A stretch of DNA of 64,000 nt from Cryptomeria japonica (Eukaryota; Streptophyta; Pinopsida; Cupressales; Cupressaceae). The notes under the pieces were generated by a model, which saw only the letters and a list, made by a program, of their open reading frames with translations, did not search any database and was not told the origin of the DNA. This document shows positions 10,801 to 21,195 of this stretch, in pieces; the stretch's first letter is position 1, and each line of letters begins with the position of its first letter. The stretch spans positions 810,499,069 through 810,563,068 of the forward strand of contig NC_081414.1 in the NCBI RefSeq assembly GCF_030272615.1, read 5' to 3'. Made by a program: the position numbers and the translations under genes.

Positions 10801-12480
10801 CTGTTCCAAATAACTTGTACAACTAGCAAGTTTTTCATGATGGCAATGATTTGTTAAAATTTTTGCACTGTGTGGATCACTACCAAGCACAAGCTATCAA
10901 CTTCAATGATTTTGTAGAGATTAAAGATGGGAAAGAGACTCTGTTGGGACAGGAAATCGTACAGTTAAAATCTAATAAAATACCTAGAGGACTAGTCACA
11001 TTAGAAAGAGCTTTCAACATACAAGACAAATTTGAAATCGAAGGAGCCTCAGTCAAAGAAACTGATGTTGAGTAGATTAATTTGGGAAGCAAAGAATCAC
11101 CGAGACATGTTTTTATTGGTAATAAATTGACTCCTTAAGTGAAACAATAGTTAGTAATGTTACTCAAAAAATATAAGCATGTATTTGCATGGTCTTACGA
11201 TGACCTCAAAGCATACAACGAGGATCTCTTCCAACATGAGATACCTCTTAAGCCTAATGCTAAACCATCTAGACAAAAGCAAAGGCCTATAAATCCGACT
11301 TTACTCCATAAGATGAAAGAGGAAATAATAAAAATGAAAGATGTAGGGATAATTAAACCTTGTAGATATTCTACTTAGGTTTAAAATTTGGTACCTGTTA
11401 GAAAGAAAAATGGGGACATAAGACTATGTGTAGATTTCAAGAATCTGAACATATCATCATTAAAAGATAATTACCCTTTGCCAAACATGGATAACATGCT
11501 GCAAAAAGTTATTGGATGTGATCTACTATCCATAATGGATGGGTTCTCAGGGTATAATCAAGTAAATGTTAAAGAAGTTGAACAATATAAGACAACTTTC
11601 ACAACACCATGGGGCACATATGTATATGCAAGAATTCCATTTGGATTAACAAATGCGGGGGCAACATTTCAAAGGGCAATGGATGTAGCATTTGCAGAAT
11701 TGATTGATGTAATAATGGTGGTGTATCAGGATGACTTAACAAGTTATTCAAAAAGGGTTGAAGACCATTGCGATCACCTTGAGAAGGTATTCAAGAAAGC
11801 TCTAGAATATGTAATTTCCCTGAATCCTAAGAAATGTCATTTCGTAGTTGAAGAAGGGAAGCTCCTAGGGCATATAGTGTCTAAGGAAGGGGTGAAAATT
11901 GACCCTGAAAGAGTAGCTGCAATAAATGAAATACCTATCCCAAAGACTATCAAAGCTATTCAATCATTTTTGGGACAAATCAATTTTGTCAGAAGGTTCA
12001 ACCTTAATTTTGTAGATATCATAAAACCTATAGTGAGGATGCTAAAGAAGGAAGCTAGAATTGATTGGGATGCAGAGGCATTGGATGAATTTGTAGATAT
12101 AAAGAGGGAAATATCTGAGGCACCAATATTGATATCCCTAGATTTTAATAAACCCTTTTTTATTTTTTCATTTGCATCTTGTCATAGAGTAGCAGTAGTG
12201 TTACTACAAAAGAACCAGGACAATTGTGAACAACCTATTGCATATTTTAGTAAGCCACTGAATTCATCCAAAATTAAATATGACCTAAATGAAAAGAAAG
12301 CTTATGTCCTGGTAAAAGTAGTAAAACAATTCAGACCATATTTGGTAGGTACAGAAGTCGTAGCATATGTTCCTAATGTAGCAGTAAAAGACATATTTAG
12401 GCAAACTGAGGTCACAGGGAAAAGATGCGAATGGATCAATAAGATTCAATAATTCAATATTGAGCTCAAAATCTCCCAAG
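10801..12480 (+). pseudogene. pol: Element B reverse transcriptase and degenerate native RNase H
   Basis: RT starts after a linker (10851-11150) at HVFAWSYDDLKAY and runs through RQKQRPINPTLL, VPVRKKNGDIRLCVDFKNLN, LSIMDGFSGYNQ, TPWGTYVYARIPFGL and the catalytic YQDD at 11724-11735, then GHIVSKEGVKIDPERVAAI. After the connection region (about 12060) the usual RNase H follows, reading FFIFSFASCHRVAVVLLQKN, QPIAYFSKPLNSSKIKYDLN, EKKAYVLVKVVKQFRPYL. The usual TDAS aspartate is replaced (SFAS) and the TDHK aspartate is absent, so this part looks like a tether rather than an enzyme. Stops lie at about 11073, 11137, 11149, 11376, 12450 and 12489. The frame matches the upstream RNase H, consistent with one polyprotein. 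Confidence 0.85.
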
Positions 12481-12509
12481 TTATCAAATGACAAGGATTA
12501 GCTAAACTT

Positions 12510-12983
12510 ATGGCAGGAGCAGAGGATGAAGAATTTCAAGTAAACCAGGTTGGCCTAAACGATGTTAGTTTCAGTATTAAAAATACAGCATGGTATACAG
12601 ACATCATGTATTATCTCAATCACATAAAATGTCTGGAGGGTATGATTGATAATCAAAAGAGAACATTAAAATTGAAATCCGCAAAATATTTGATCATTAA
12701 TGGATATCTGTATTGGAAATATAGAGATGGGATACTGTTGCTATGCCTAGATGAACACCAAGCAAAGAAAATACTACAAGAGATGCATGAGGGGGTTTAT
12801 GGTGGTCATTTCTCAACCAAACTATTGCACACAAGATATTGAGAATTGGATATTTTTGGCCATGTGTCTTAAATGATTCTTATGCTAATGCTAGAAAGTG
12901 TGAGGCTTGTCAGAGATTTTCAGGCAAAATGAAGTATTAGGGATCACTCCCACTAAGACCGATGCAAGTTGAGGACCCATTTA
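12510..12983 (+). pseudogene. Element B integrase zinc-binding N-terminus, cut by G
   Basis: Reads MAGAEDEEFQVNQVGL, WKYRDGILLLCLDEHQAKKI, MHEGVYGGHFSTKLLH and, after a frameshift near 12841, ARKCEACQRFSGKM. Two His and two Cys give the HHCC zinc module of gypsy integrase. The text continues to VEDPF, immediately before copia G begins at 12984. The catalytic core follows G at 19700. Bases before and after G (ATTTA and TTTTC) are each one change from ATTTC, the sequence that keeps the integrase frame, so this is the likely target duplication. Confidence 0.8.
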
Positions 12984-14043
12984 TGTTGGTATTTTGGTAT
13001 GGTTTTGTCATTGATGTCAACACCTACTAAATACACCTACTTTGGAGATCTAGCAACATTCACCAGCAATCAGTAAACTATTCAAAACAGTCATCGATAT
13101 ATGGTTAACCGGTAGGATATAATGTTCACCGGTACCTACATTGACATGGAAGACACTTGGTAATATCGAAGACATCATGTGGACACTTTTCTTTGAAGTA
13201 ATAATCATTGGCATATTCTTATTTGCATATTTGCTTTTACCGACAAATAGGTCCAGGTTATCTAGGGTTACAATGGTAGATTTATCTTTTCTAGATCAGC
13301 ATGGCATGGTATGGAGATGATTTATTATTGCTGTAAATACATTAAGCCGACATGTTCAATCGGTTATTGCATCGGATATTGTATTATTTGTAAAATGTTT
13401 TTACTGTAATATCTTGTAGAGCCGACCTACTAAAATTGGTCTTAGGGTATGGTATAAATGTAAGATCTTATTTGTAAGATCAAGTGTGGAATGTGAAAAA
13501 GATTTAAGGAAGGATATATGTGAGATCAAGTAGAGGTATACACGAAGACATCATTTGAAGGTGAAGCTAGGTTTTTGTAGAATCATATCAGCATTACACT
13601 GGTACTGAATCCAGCATATGAAGATGCTATTTTGTGCAATACATTCTCATTAGATTTAACCATCCAACTATAGTCAGTGTGACTCCCATTTGTGACTGAG
13701 CAATGAGCTCTAGGTTGTTGGCCTTTCTGCATGTGCAGACCCCTCTTTGTACACTTACTATCTGCAGTAGTATCATCTGATTGTGGGTAAGGTTTCCCAT
13801 CGTGGTTTTTCCCCTTACAGAGTTTCCACATACAAATATTTGCATCATGTGTTGTGGATGACTTTATGTTTATGTTTCATGCATTAATTCTTATCGGTAT
13901 AGCAATTTTTTGTTAACACTGTTTACTGGCATACTTAACTGTCTTACCGGTACTAAGCATTAAGTTGGTTAATAAGATTTTGGTTTGAATTTATTAGATA
14001 ACTGATTCACTCCCCCACCTCTCAGTTGTCCCTGGGACCTACA
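12984..14043 (+). repeat. 5' LTR of element G
   Basis: Starts TGTTGG and ends CTACA. Nearly the same sequence recurs at 18631-19699. It includes ACCGGT motifs (about 13109 and 13130), a TATA box at 13453-13459 and, near the end, the block GATTCACTCCCCCACCTCTC (14005-14025) also seen in other copia LTRs of the window. Confidence 0.92.
13453..13459 (+). promoter_or_regulatory. LTR TATA box, element G (5' LTR)
   Basis: TATAAAT in the middle of the LTR, matching the copy at 19100-19106 in the 3' LTR. Position and conservation suit a Pol II LTR promoter. Confidence 0.55.
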
Positions 14044-14044
14044 A

Positions 14045-14058
14045 TTGGTATCAGAGCC
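14045..14058 (+). promoter_or_regulatory. Primer-binding site, element G
   Basis: TTGGTATCAGAGCC lies one base after the 5' LTR end. This is the initiator Met-tRNA primer site common in plant copia elements. Confidence 0.85.
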
Positions 14059-14100
14059 TAGTCCTCTTTTTGCAGAAGTTTAACAACTTGAGGAGATCCA

Positions 14101-15200
14101 ATGTCTACTAATTATTTCAGAAAGGATAGTCCTAAACTTGATGGAACCAACTATGGAATATGGAAAATTAGAATGGAGACACATTTGAATTGCATTGGTA
14201 AAGATATCTGGGAAGTAACTAAGAATGGTTATATTGCTGTTGTAGCTGGTCAGATTGCTCCTATTACTTTAGCTAATGATGAAGAAAATGATTGCAAAGC
14301 AAGAGAAGCACTTTTGAGTGCATTATTAGATCAACAAATCATGGGGTTATCGGATAGATCTACTGCAAAAGCTATTTGGGATCATTTGGAGACACTGAAT
14401 GAAGGGGATTCCATAGTCAAAATTGCAAAACTTGAAAGCTTCTGAGTCAGGTATGAACATCTGAAAATGGAAGAAGATGAAAGAATTTTTGCTTTTATGG
14501 AAAGAGTAAATGAATTGTTTTAGGTATCAAATGTTGTGGAGGAACCTTGAGTGAAGATGAGATTGTTTCAAAAATCTTAAGAGGTTTGCCACCAGCATAT
14601 AAGATGAAGGTTACTGCTATTAATGAGTTAAGATCAATGCCTAATACATCAGTAATTAGGGATACATTGATTGGAAAACTTTCAGCTTTTGAAATTGAGG
14701 AATTTGGTCTTGTTGCTACTATAAAAACTGATTTGACCTTCAAAGCGTCAACATCATCTACTCCATCTTTTGATAAATCAGTCTGGAGAGACTTTTATGC
14801 AAGAGAAATTGAAGAAACCAAGAAGGAGAATGAACAGCTTGAAGAACTTGAAGCACTATTTGCAGGAAAAATGCCAAAAGGTCCAATTGGAAGTAAGTAT
14901 GAAGGTAAAGCACCCTTTAAATGTTTCAACTACAATAAAATTGGTCATATGGCTTCAAGATGCCCTAATAGACATGCTAGACTAAGAGAAGAAGCTAGAA
15001 GGACATACAAACCTAATCCTGAATATCAGAGATACAGATTTAAGAAAAACAAAGATAAATCTTGTTACATTGCTGATGAAGGTGTGACTGATGATTCTGA
15101 TGAGGATCCAACAGACAACGGATGGGTCTTTGTTGCTATAATAGAAGATCAACTGATGCCTATTGCTCAACCGGTAGAACAAGCCCTAACAGCTAAAGTT
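14101..15200 (+). pseudogene. gag: Element G gag
   Basis: The ATG at 14101 opens MSTNYFRKDSPKLDGTNYGI, the N-terminal phrase of plant copia gag proteins (a WxxWxxxMxxHL-type domain with KIRMETHLNCIGKDIWEV). A stop occurs at 14443 and a likely one-base loss near 14520 shifts the frame to GTLSEDEIVSKILRGLPPAY, the end of the UBN2-type gag domain. A Glu-rich helix precedes the zinc knuckle CFNYNKIGHMASRCPN, in which the second cysteine is Tyr. A Lys/Arg-rich tail follows. Gag would form cytoplasmic particles, but the breaks prevent a full product. It lies directly after the primer site. Confidence 0.88.
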
Positions 15201-16640
15201 GAATCAAAGGATGAATGGATTATTGACTCAGGATGCTCAAATCACATGACTGGAGACAAAGGTAAATTCTTGAACTTTCAAGAATACAATGGAGGCTTAG
15301 TAAGATTCAAAGATGACAAAGCCTGTTCAATCAAAGGTAAGGGTTCAATATCTCTTGATGGTAAACATAACACTGACAATGTTTACTATGTTGAAGGATT
15401 AAAAAGTAATCTTTTAAGTGTTGGTCAATTAGTTGAGAAAGGTTTTCAGTTACAATTTAAAAATGGAAAATGCAAAATCATGAATAGAACTGGTTTGGAA
15501 ATTGCAACTGGTAATCAGAATAGAGGCAATATCTTTCATTTGAATAAAAGTGAAAAGGCATGCTTAATTGCTCATATAGATGAAAGTTGGCTATGGCATA
15601 AAAGACTATGTCATGTAAATTTTGATTGCATGGTAAAAATCAGTACTTCTAAGGAAGTTAGAGATCTACCTAAAATTATGAAACCTCAGAATACAATTTG
15701 CAAGGAATGTCAATTTGGAAAACAAGTTAGAGCTAGTTTCAAAAGTATTCCAAAAAAATCCAATAATGCTCTTGATCTAATCCACATTGATTTATGTGGT
15801 CTGGCTAGAACTAAAAGCTTAAAAAGTGATATATATTTCATGCTAATAATTGATGATTATTCTAGAATGTGTTGGGTTACTTTTCTCAGGGAAAAATCAG
15901 GAGCGCTTGGGAAGTTCAAACTATTCAAAGCAATGGTTGAAAATGAAACCGGTAAGAAAAATAAATGTTTGAGATCAGATCAAGGAGGAGAATTCACATC
16001 TAGAGATTTTAATACATTCTATGAAGTAAATGGAATCAAAAGATAGTTATCAGCACCTCGGACACCACAACAGAATGGAGTTGTTGAAAGGAAAAACATA
16101 ACTATTTTGGATGCAACAAGAAGTATGTTATCAGAAGCAAATCTACCACATGTGTACTGGAGAGAGGTAGTAAGCACTGCTATCTATACATTCAACAAAG
16201 TTCACATCAAAGGTGAAACCGATAAGACCCCTCATGAACTATGGTTTGGTAATACTCCTACTCTTAAGTATATCATAATTTTTGGAAGTAGATGTTATAT
16301 TAGAAGAGATGAGTATATAGGCAAGTTTGATCCTAGAAGTGATGAAGGAATAGTTCTTGGTTATTCATCTAAGAGTAAAGCTTATATATGTTTCAATAAA
16401 AGATTACAAAAAATTGTTGAGAGTACAAATGTAAAGATTGATGAACAATTCAGAGGAACTTCAAGGTATATAGACTCTGAACTGGTAACAAAAATTATGA
16501 CAAATGAACCAACAGTAAATCCACCTGTATAGAATGATGATCTAGTAACTCTAGTATCATCAGAGGATTCCACAGTAATTGAAGAACAACAATAGACTAA
16601 GACACCCCGATATGTAAGACTGAATCATTCTGAAGATCAG
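15201..16640 (+). pseudogene. pol: Element G protease, integrase
   Basis: Protease active site WIIDSGCSNHMTGDKGKF with DSG at 15225-15233. It continues with the copia pre-integrase zinc region (WLWHKRLCHVNFDCMVKI, CKECQFGKQ) and the integrase core: LIHIDLCGLA gives the first Asp, LRSDQGGEF the second, and RTPQQNGVVERKN the Glu, so the D-D-E set is intact. A stop at 16044 falls just before the last part, and 16530 ends the C-terminal block (FGSRCYIRRDEYIGKFD). The integrase-RT spacer to 16640 contains a TAG near 16594 and an acidic linker. These enzymes would process gag-pol and insert cDNA into nuclear DNA. Confidence 0.9.
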
Positions 16641-18254
16641 ATAATTGCAAGCAAATTTAAAGGAGTCATGACAAGAGGAAGATTGGAAAATGAAGAGGTA
16701 TGTCTTATTTCTCAAATTGAACCATTATCTATCAATGAGGCATGTGAAGATAAATTTTGGATTAAAGCTATGGAAGAAGAATTAGGACAAATTGAGAAAA
16801 ATAATACTTGGACATTAGTTCCCCGACCTAAAAATTAAAATGTAATTGGAACCAAATGGGTATTTAGAAACAAACTTAATGAAGATGGTAAGGTTGTCAA
16901 GAATAAAGCAAGACTAGTGTGTAAGGGATATTCTCAGAAAGAAGGAGTTGATTACAATGAAACCTTTGCACCGGTAGCCATAATTGAGGCAGTTAGATTA
17001 TTCTTGGCCTTTGCAGCTCACAAGGATTACAAAGTTTATCAAATGGATATTAAATGTGCATTTTTGAATGGAGATCTTGAAGAGGAAGTTTATATTGAAC
17101 AACCTGATGGATTTTCTTTGACAGATGACAATGATATGGTTTGTAGATTAAGAAAAGCTCTGTATGGACTAAAACAAGCTCCAAGAGCCTGGTATTCAAG
17201 ATTGGATAAGTATCTTTTAAAAATTGGTTTTACTAAAGGAAATGCAGATAGCAATTTATATTACAAATTAACTAATGATGACATCTTGATTATGGAAGTA
17301 TTTGTTGATGATATAATCTTTGGAGGAGAAGTTGGATTATGCAAAGAATTTTCTCTTAAAATGCAGCATGAATTTGAAATGTCTATGATTGGAGAAATAA
17401 AATTATTTTTAGGATTGTAGATTTTACAGACTGATAAAGGCATATTTTTGAGTCAATCTAAATACTTGAAAGAACTACTTAAGAAATTTGGGATGGAAAA
17501 CTCTAAACTGGTAAGCACACCTATGACTACAAATGACAAATTATCTCAAAGGGATGAATCTACACCTGTCAATCCAACTAGATACAAATCTATGATAGGA
17601 GGTTTACTGTATTTGACACAAACCAGACCTAATATTATGAATGTAGTATGTATAGTTTCTAGATTTCAGAGTAATCCTAAGGAAAATCATGAATCAGTAG
17701 TAAAAAGAATTTTTTGGTACTTACAAGGCACAACAAATCTTGGATTATGGTATCCTAAAGATGAAAATTTTGATCTATATGCATACACGGATGCAAATTG
17801 GGCAGGAGATGTGGATGATAGAAAAAGCACCATGGGAGGAGCATTCTTTCTTGGAAAGAGATTAGTTTCTTGGTTAAGTAAGAAATACAATTGTACATCT
17901 TTATCAACAGAAGAATCAAAATATGTTGGAGCAGCAACAAACTGTACACAGGTACTTTGGCTTAAGCAAATGTTGAAAGACATAAAGGTAAAATGCAAGG
18001 AACCTATTACTATATATTGTGATAACACTATAGCAATTGATATATCTAAGAATCCAGTATTACATTCTAAAACAAAACATGTTTCTATCAAACTAAATTT
18101 TCTAAGGGAAAAAGTTGAAGAAAAGGAAATAAAACTGGTTTATGTGAATACTAAAGAACAACTTGCAGATATTTTTACAAAATCTTTTCCTAAGGAAACT
18201 TTTGAGTATGTCAGAGATCAGCTCGGAGTCTTACCTCCACTGGTAGAGACTTAG
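16641..18254 (+). pseudogene. pol: Element G reverse transcriptase and RNase H
   Basis: Copia-type [102 protein letters not shown], then the catalytic FVDD at 17301-17312. Stops lie near 16837 and at 17418. RNase H follows: YTDANWAGDVDDRKSTMGGA, LSTEESKYVGAATNC, TIYCDNTIAIDISKNPVLHS and EQLADIFTKSFP near the end at 18254. All motifs are in one frame from about 14547 onward. The domain order protease-integrase-RT-RNase H is diagnostic of Ty1/copia. The stops make it non-functional. Confidence 0.92.
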
Positions 18255-18630
18255 ACAGTTGATGATTGTCATCAACTAGCAGAATTAAATGGACAAATCT
18301 TTTATTCCAGTATTTGATGAGGAAGCTACTTCTCAGGGGGAGTAGTTGGCATATTGAATTGGTTGGTATTTTGTATGAACTTGACTTTTTGTGACTTTGG
18401 CATTTGATGTCAAAGGGGGAGAGATATATGGAAAAACATTAAGGAAAGATATATTGAAAAATGCATTATCTTTTTGAGGATAGATTGGTATTGAAAATAA
18501 ATCTTTGAATAAACACATGTTACTCTTAGGGGGAGAAATGGAGATTGTTGATTTTTGTACTTGGCATTTCTATTTTGGCACTTTGATGGTTTTTCCATCT
18601 TGTGTTGCCATCAATGCCAAAGGGGGAGAT
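18255..18630 (+). promoter_or_regulatory. Element G 3' untranslated region with repeated polypurine tracts
   Basis: Four G-rich purine runs occur before the 3' LTR: about 18336 (AGGGGGAG), 18412 (AAAGGGGGAGAG), 18528 (AGGGGGAGAAA) and 18619-18630 (AAAGGGGGAGAT). The last adjoins the LTR and is the likely plus-strand primer. The repetition is a known Sirevirus trait. Confidence 0.75.
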
Positions 18631-19699
18631 TGTTGGTATTTTGGTATGGTTTTGTCATTGATGTCAACACCTACTAAATACACCTACTTTGGAGATCTAG
18701 CAACATTCACCGGCAATCAGTAAACTGTTCAAAATAGTCACTGGTATATGCTTAACCGACAGGATATAATGTTCACCGGTACCTACATTGACATGGAAGA
18801 CACCTGGTAATATTGAAGACATCATGTGGACACTTTTCTTTGAAGTAATAATCATTGGCATATTCTTATTTGCATATTTTCTTTTACCGACAAATAGGTC
18901 CAGGTTATCTAGGGTTACACCGGCAGGTTTATCTTTTCCAGATCAGCATGGCATGCTATGGAGATGATTTATTATTGTTGTAAATACATTAAGCCGACAT
19001 GTTCAATCGGTGATTGCATCGGATATTGTATTATTTGTAAAATGTTTTTATTGTAATATCTTGTAGAGTCGACCAACTAAAATTGGTCTTAAGGTATGGT
19101 ATAAATGTAAGATCTTATTTGTAATATCAAGTGTGGAATGCAAAAAAGATTTAAGGAAGGATATATGCGAGATCAAGCAGAGGTATACATGAAGACATCA
19201 ATTGAAGGTGAAGCTAGGTTTTTGTAGAAGCATATCAACATTACACCGATACTGAATCCAACATATGAAGATGCTATTTTGTGCAGTACATTCTCATTGG
19301 ATTTAACCATCCAACTATAGTCAATGTGACTCCCATCTGTGATTGAGTAGTGAGCTCTAGGCTATTGGCCTTTCTGCATGTGCAGACCCCTCTTTATACA
19401 CTTACTATCTGCAGTAGTATCATCTGATTGTGGGTAAGGTTTCCCACCATGGTTTTTCCCCTTACAGGGTTTCCACATACAAATATTTGTGTCATGTGTT
19501 GTGGATGACTTTATGTTTATGTTTCATGCATTAATTCTTGCCAGTATAGCAATTTTCTATTAACACTGTTTACTGGCATACTTAATTATCTTACCGGTAC
19601 TAAGCATTAAGTTGGTTAATAAGATTTTGGTTTGAATTTATTAGACAATTGATTCAACCCCCCCCCCCCCCCCGCTCTCAGTTGTCCCTGGGACCTACA
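18631..19699 (+). repeat. 3' LTR of element G
   Basis: Matches the 5' LTR at 12984-14043 along its whole length with scattered differences. TATA box at 19100-19106. A run of about 15 C (19661-19675) sits in the shared C-rich block near the end and is longer than in the 5' copy, which may reflect slippage or sequencing error. Confidence 0.92.
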
Positions 19700-20543
19700 T
19701 TTTCAATAGTGGGGAATAGACTTTATAGGAGAAATATCAAAAAATTCGAGTGGGGGACACAGATGGATTTTGGTCGCCACAAACTATTTTACCAAATGGG
19801 TGGAAGCAATAGCTACTAAACAGGATACTAGTAAAGTGGTGATAAAATTCATACTGGAAAATGTCATCACTAGATTTGGTGTTCTTGCAAGGATCATCTC
19901 TAATAACGACATGGCCTTTTGGTCTGAAGAGTTCAATACCTTTTGCGAGGAGTGTGACATTGTAATATCTCATTCATCCCCTTACCACCCTCAAGGTAAT
20001 GGGCAGGCTGAGTCAAGAAACAAAAATATCCTAAAGATCATCAAAAAGGTGTTGGGATAAAATAAAAAGGCATGGGACTCAAAGCTGAATTTAGCATTAT
20101 GGGCAGATAGAGTGATAGTAAAAAAATCTATGGGGAGGTTTCCATATGAATTGGTCTATGGTAAGAGGGCTAGACTCCCTTTGGATAACCTCCTACCTGT
20201 ACATAAATTCATAACACAAGAAGGGATAGAGATTGGTGACCCTTTACAAGAGAGGTTGATGCAGTTGGTAGAGCTTGATGAAGTCAGGGTAGAGGCTCAG
20301 GAACAAAACATTAAAATCCAGAATCAGATGAAAAGGTTGTATGACAAAATAACAATAGATAGAAAATTTGAAATCGGTGATTTGGTTTTGATGTGGGATG
20401 CCAAGAGTCAAGATAAGGGTAAACATGGCAAGTTTGAGGCTTTATGGCTTGGACCATATGTGATTATGGATAAAGCAGGAGAAGATTCTTATTTTCTCCA
20501 AAATACTATAGGAGAAGTTCAAGAACTGCTAGTGCATGGATAG
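19700..20543 (+). pseudogene. Element B integrase core and C-terminus
   Basis: Resumes B's integrase after copia G: WGIDFIGEISKNSSGGHRWI (first Asp), IISNNDMAFWSEEF, SSPYHPQGNGQAESRNKN (Glu). At the second catalytic position, normally S-D-N-G, the codon at 19902-19904 gives Asn. The C-terminal part (QNQMKRLYDKITIDRKFEIG, DLVLMWDAKSQDKGKHGKFE, LWLGPYVI) is the usual GPY/F-type end, and no chromodomain follows. Stops are at about 19713, 20058 and 20541. The frame equals that of the RT part. Confidence 0.88.
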
Positions 20544-20692
20544 TTCTTAAAAAACTTCTTTTCTTAAAAAGGGCCTTGTTCATGTACAATAATTTAAGTT
20601 TCACTGCCATTGTAAAAACCACATTTCCTTTAAGTCTTCTTTTTCCTTATATAAACCAAAGAGTCTAGGTTCTTGAAGGTATCCATAGCATA
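20544..20692 (+). other. Element B 3' untranslated stretch
   Basis: About 150 bp between the integrase stop and the 3' LTR. No clear polypurine tract is visible, which leaves the exact LTR start uncertain by a few bases. Confidence 0.5.
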
Positions 20693-21195
20693 GAAGCACC
20701 AAATCTGAATTAAGTAAAATATCTTGATTTGTGGAATTAAATCATAGAAGCCATATATCTTTGGAAGAAATCATCATTTTCATTGATACCATAATAACCC
20801 ACAAGTTATCGAGTAAGTGGCATCCTATAGAAATATCTAAATTCAGATGGTATCGATGAGACCTAGCGATGTCTAATCGATATAGAAGGGTTATTGAAGA
20901 AAGGGAACACCGATGAACTCTAGAAAGGACTCATCAAAAACAATGATCCCATCTACAGAGGATATCAAAGAAAAGAGAGATGGTTTTCATTGATAGGAAA
21001 AGGTTTTCGAGGAAACAATACCATCAGTGCAACATGAAGGAGAATTACTAAAAGAAATTTTCTTATCAACAGAATGATATCGATCAAACAAAAGCAAGCT
21101 ACATCGATAAAAGATATCGATAAGGATATGAGTTTTGAGGAAGCTAAAAGGCATTTCCTTAGAACCTATCCAATCTGTTGATTTGAGACCCAACA
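20693..21195 (+). repeat. 3' LTR of element B, internally deleted
   Basis: Matches the start (from about 2210) and the end (to 7410) of the 5' LTR. The join is at GGCAT, 21150-21154. Small indels distinguish the copies, for example an extra segment near 20908-20935. It ends CCCAACA, then element A resumes. Confidence 0.8.

Larger units (their letters stand above)
12984..19699 (+). mobile_element. Ty1/copia element G (Sirevirus-like), nested in B
   Basis: Two LTRs of about 1.06 kb start TGTTGGTATTTTGG and end CCTACA, followed by a Met-tRNA type primer site, gag-pol in copia order (protease, integrase, RT, RNase H) and several polypurine tracts before the 3' LTR. It interrupts the integrase of B. 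Sirevirus affinity is suggested by the repeated polypurine tracts and by ACCGGT-rich LTRs; this is an inference. The polyprotein carries one frameshift in gag and several stops. Confidence 0.9.
2208..21195 (+). mobile_element. Ty3/gypsy element B, nested in A, long LTR
   Basis: Near-complete gypsy element. The 5' LTR runs to a CA end at 7410 and is followed by a primer-binding site. Gag, protease, an RNase H, RT, native-type RNase H remnant and integrase follow, then a short 3' LTR. Copia element G interrupts the integrase. Likely target duplication: ACAACTAT before 2208 and ACAACTAC after 21195; a 5-bp ACAAC reading would move the left boundary by three bases. The LTR copies align over roughly 2210-2644 with 20695-21154 and over 7365-7410 with 21150-21195. 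The host reading frame of element A resumes right after it. Confidence 0.85.

Noticed and set aside
13583-13848. Minus-strand ORFs in G's 5' LTR
   Set aside because: They lie in an LTR that is fully explained by its copy at 18631-19699, where the frames are not conserved.
19661-19675. Run of about 15 C in G's 3' LTR as a functional element on its own
   Set aside because: The run lies in the shared C-rich block and its extra length is most simply slippage or sequencing error.
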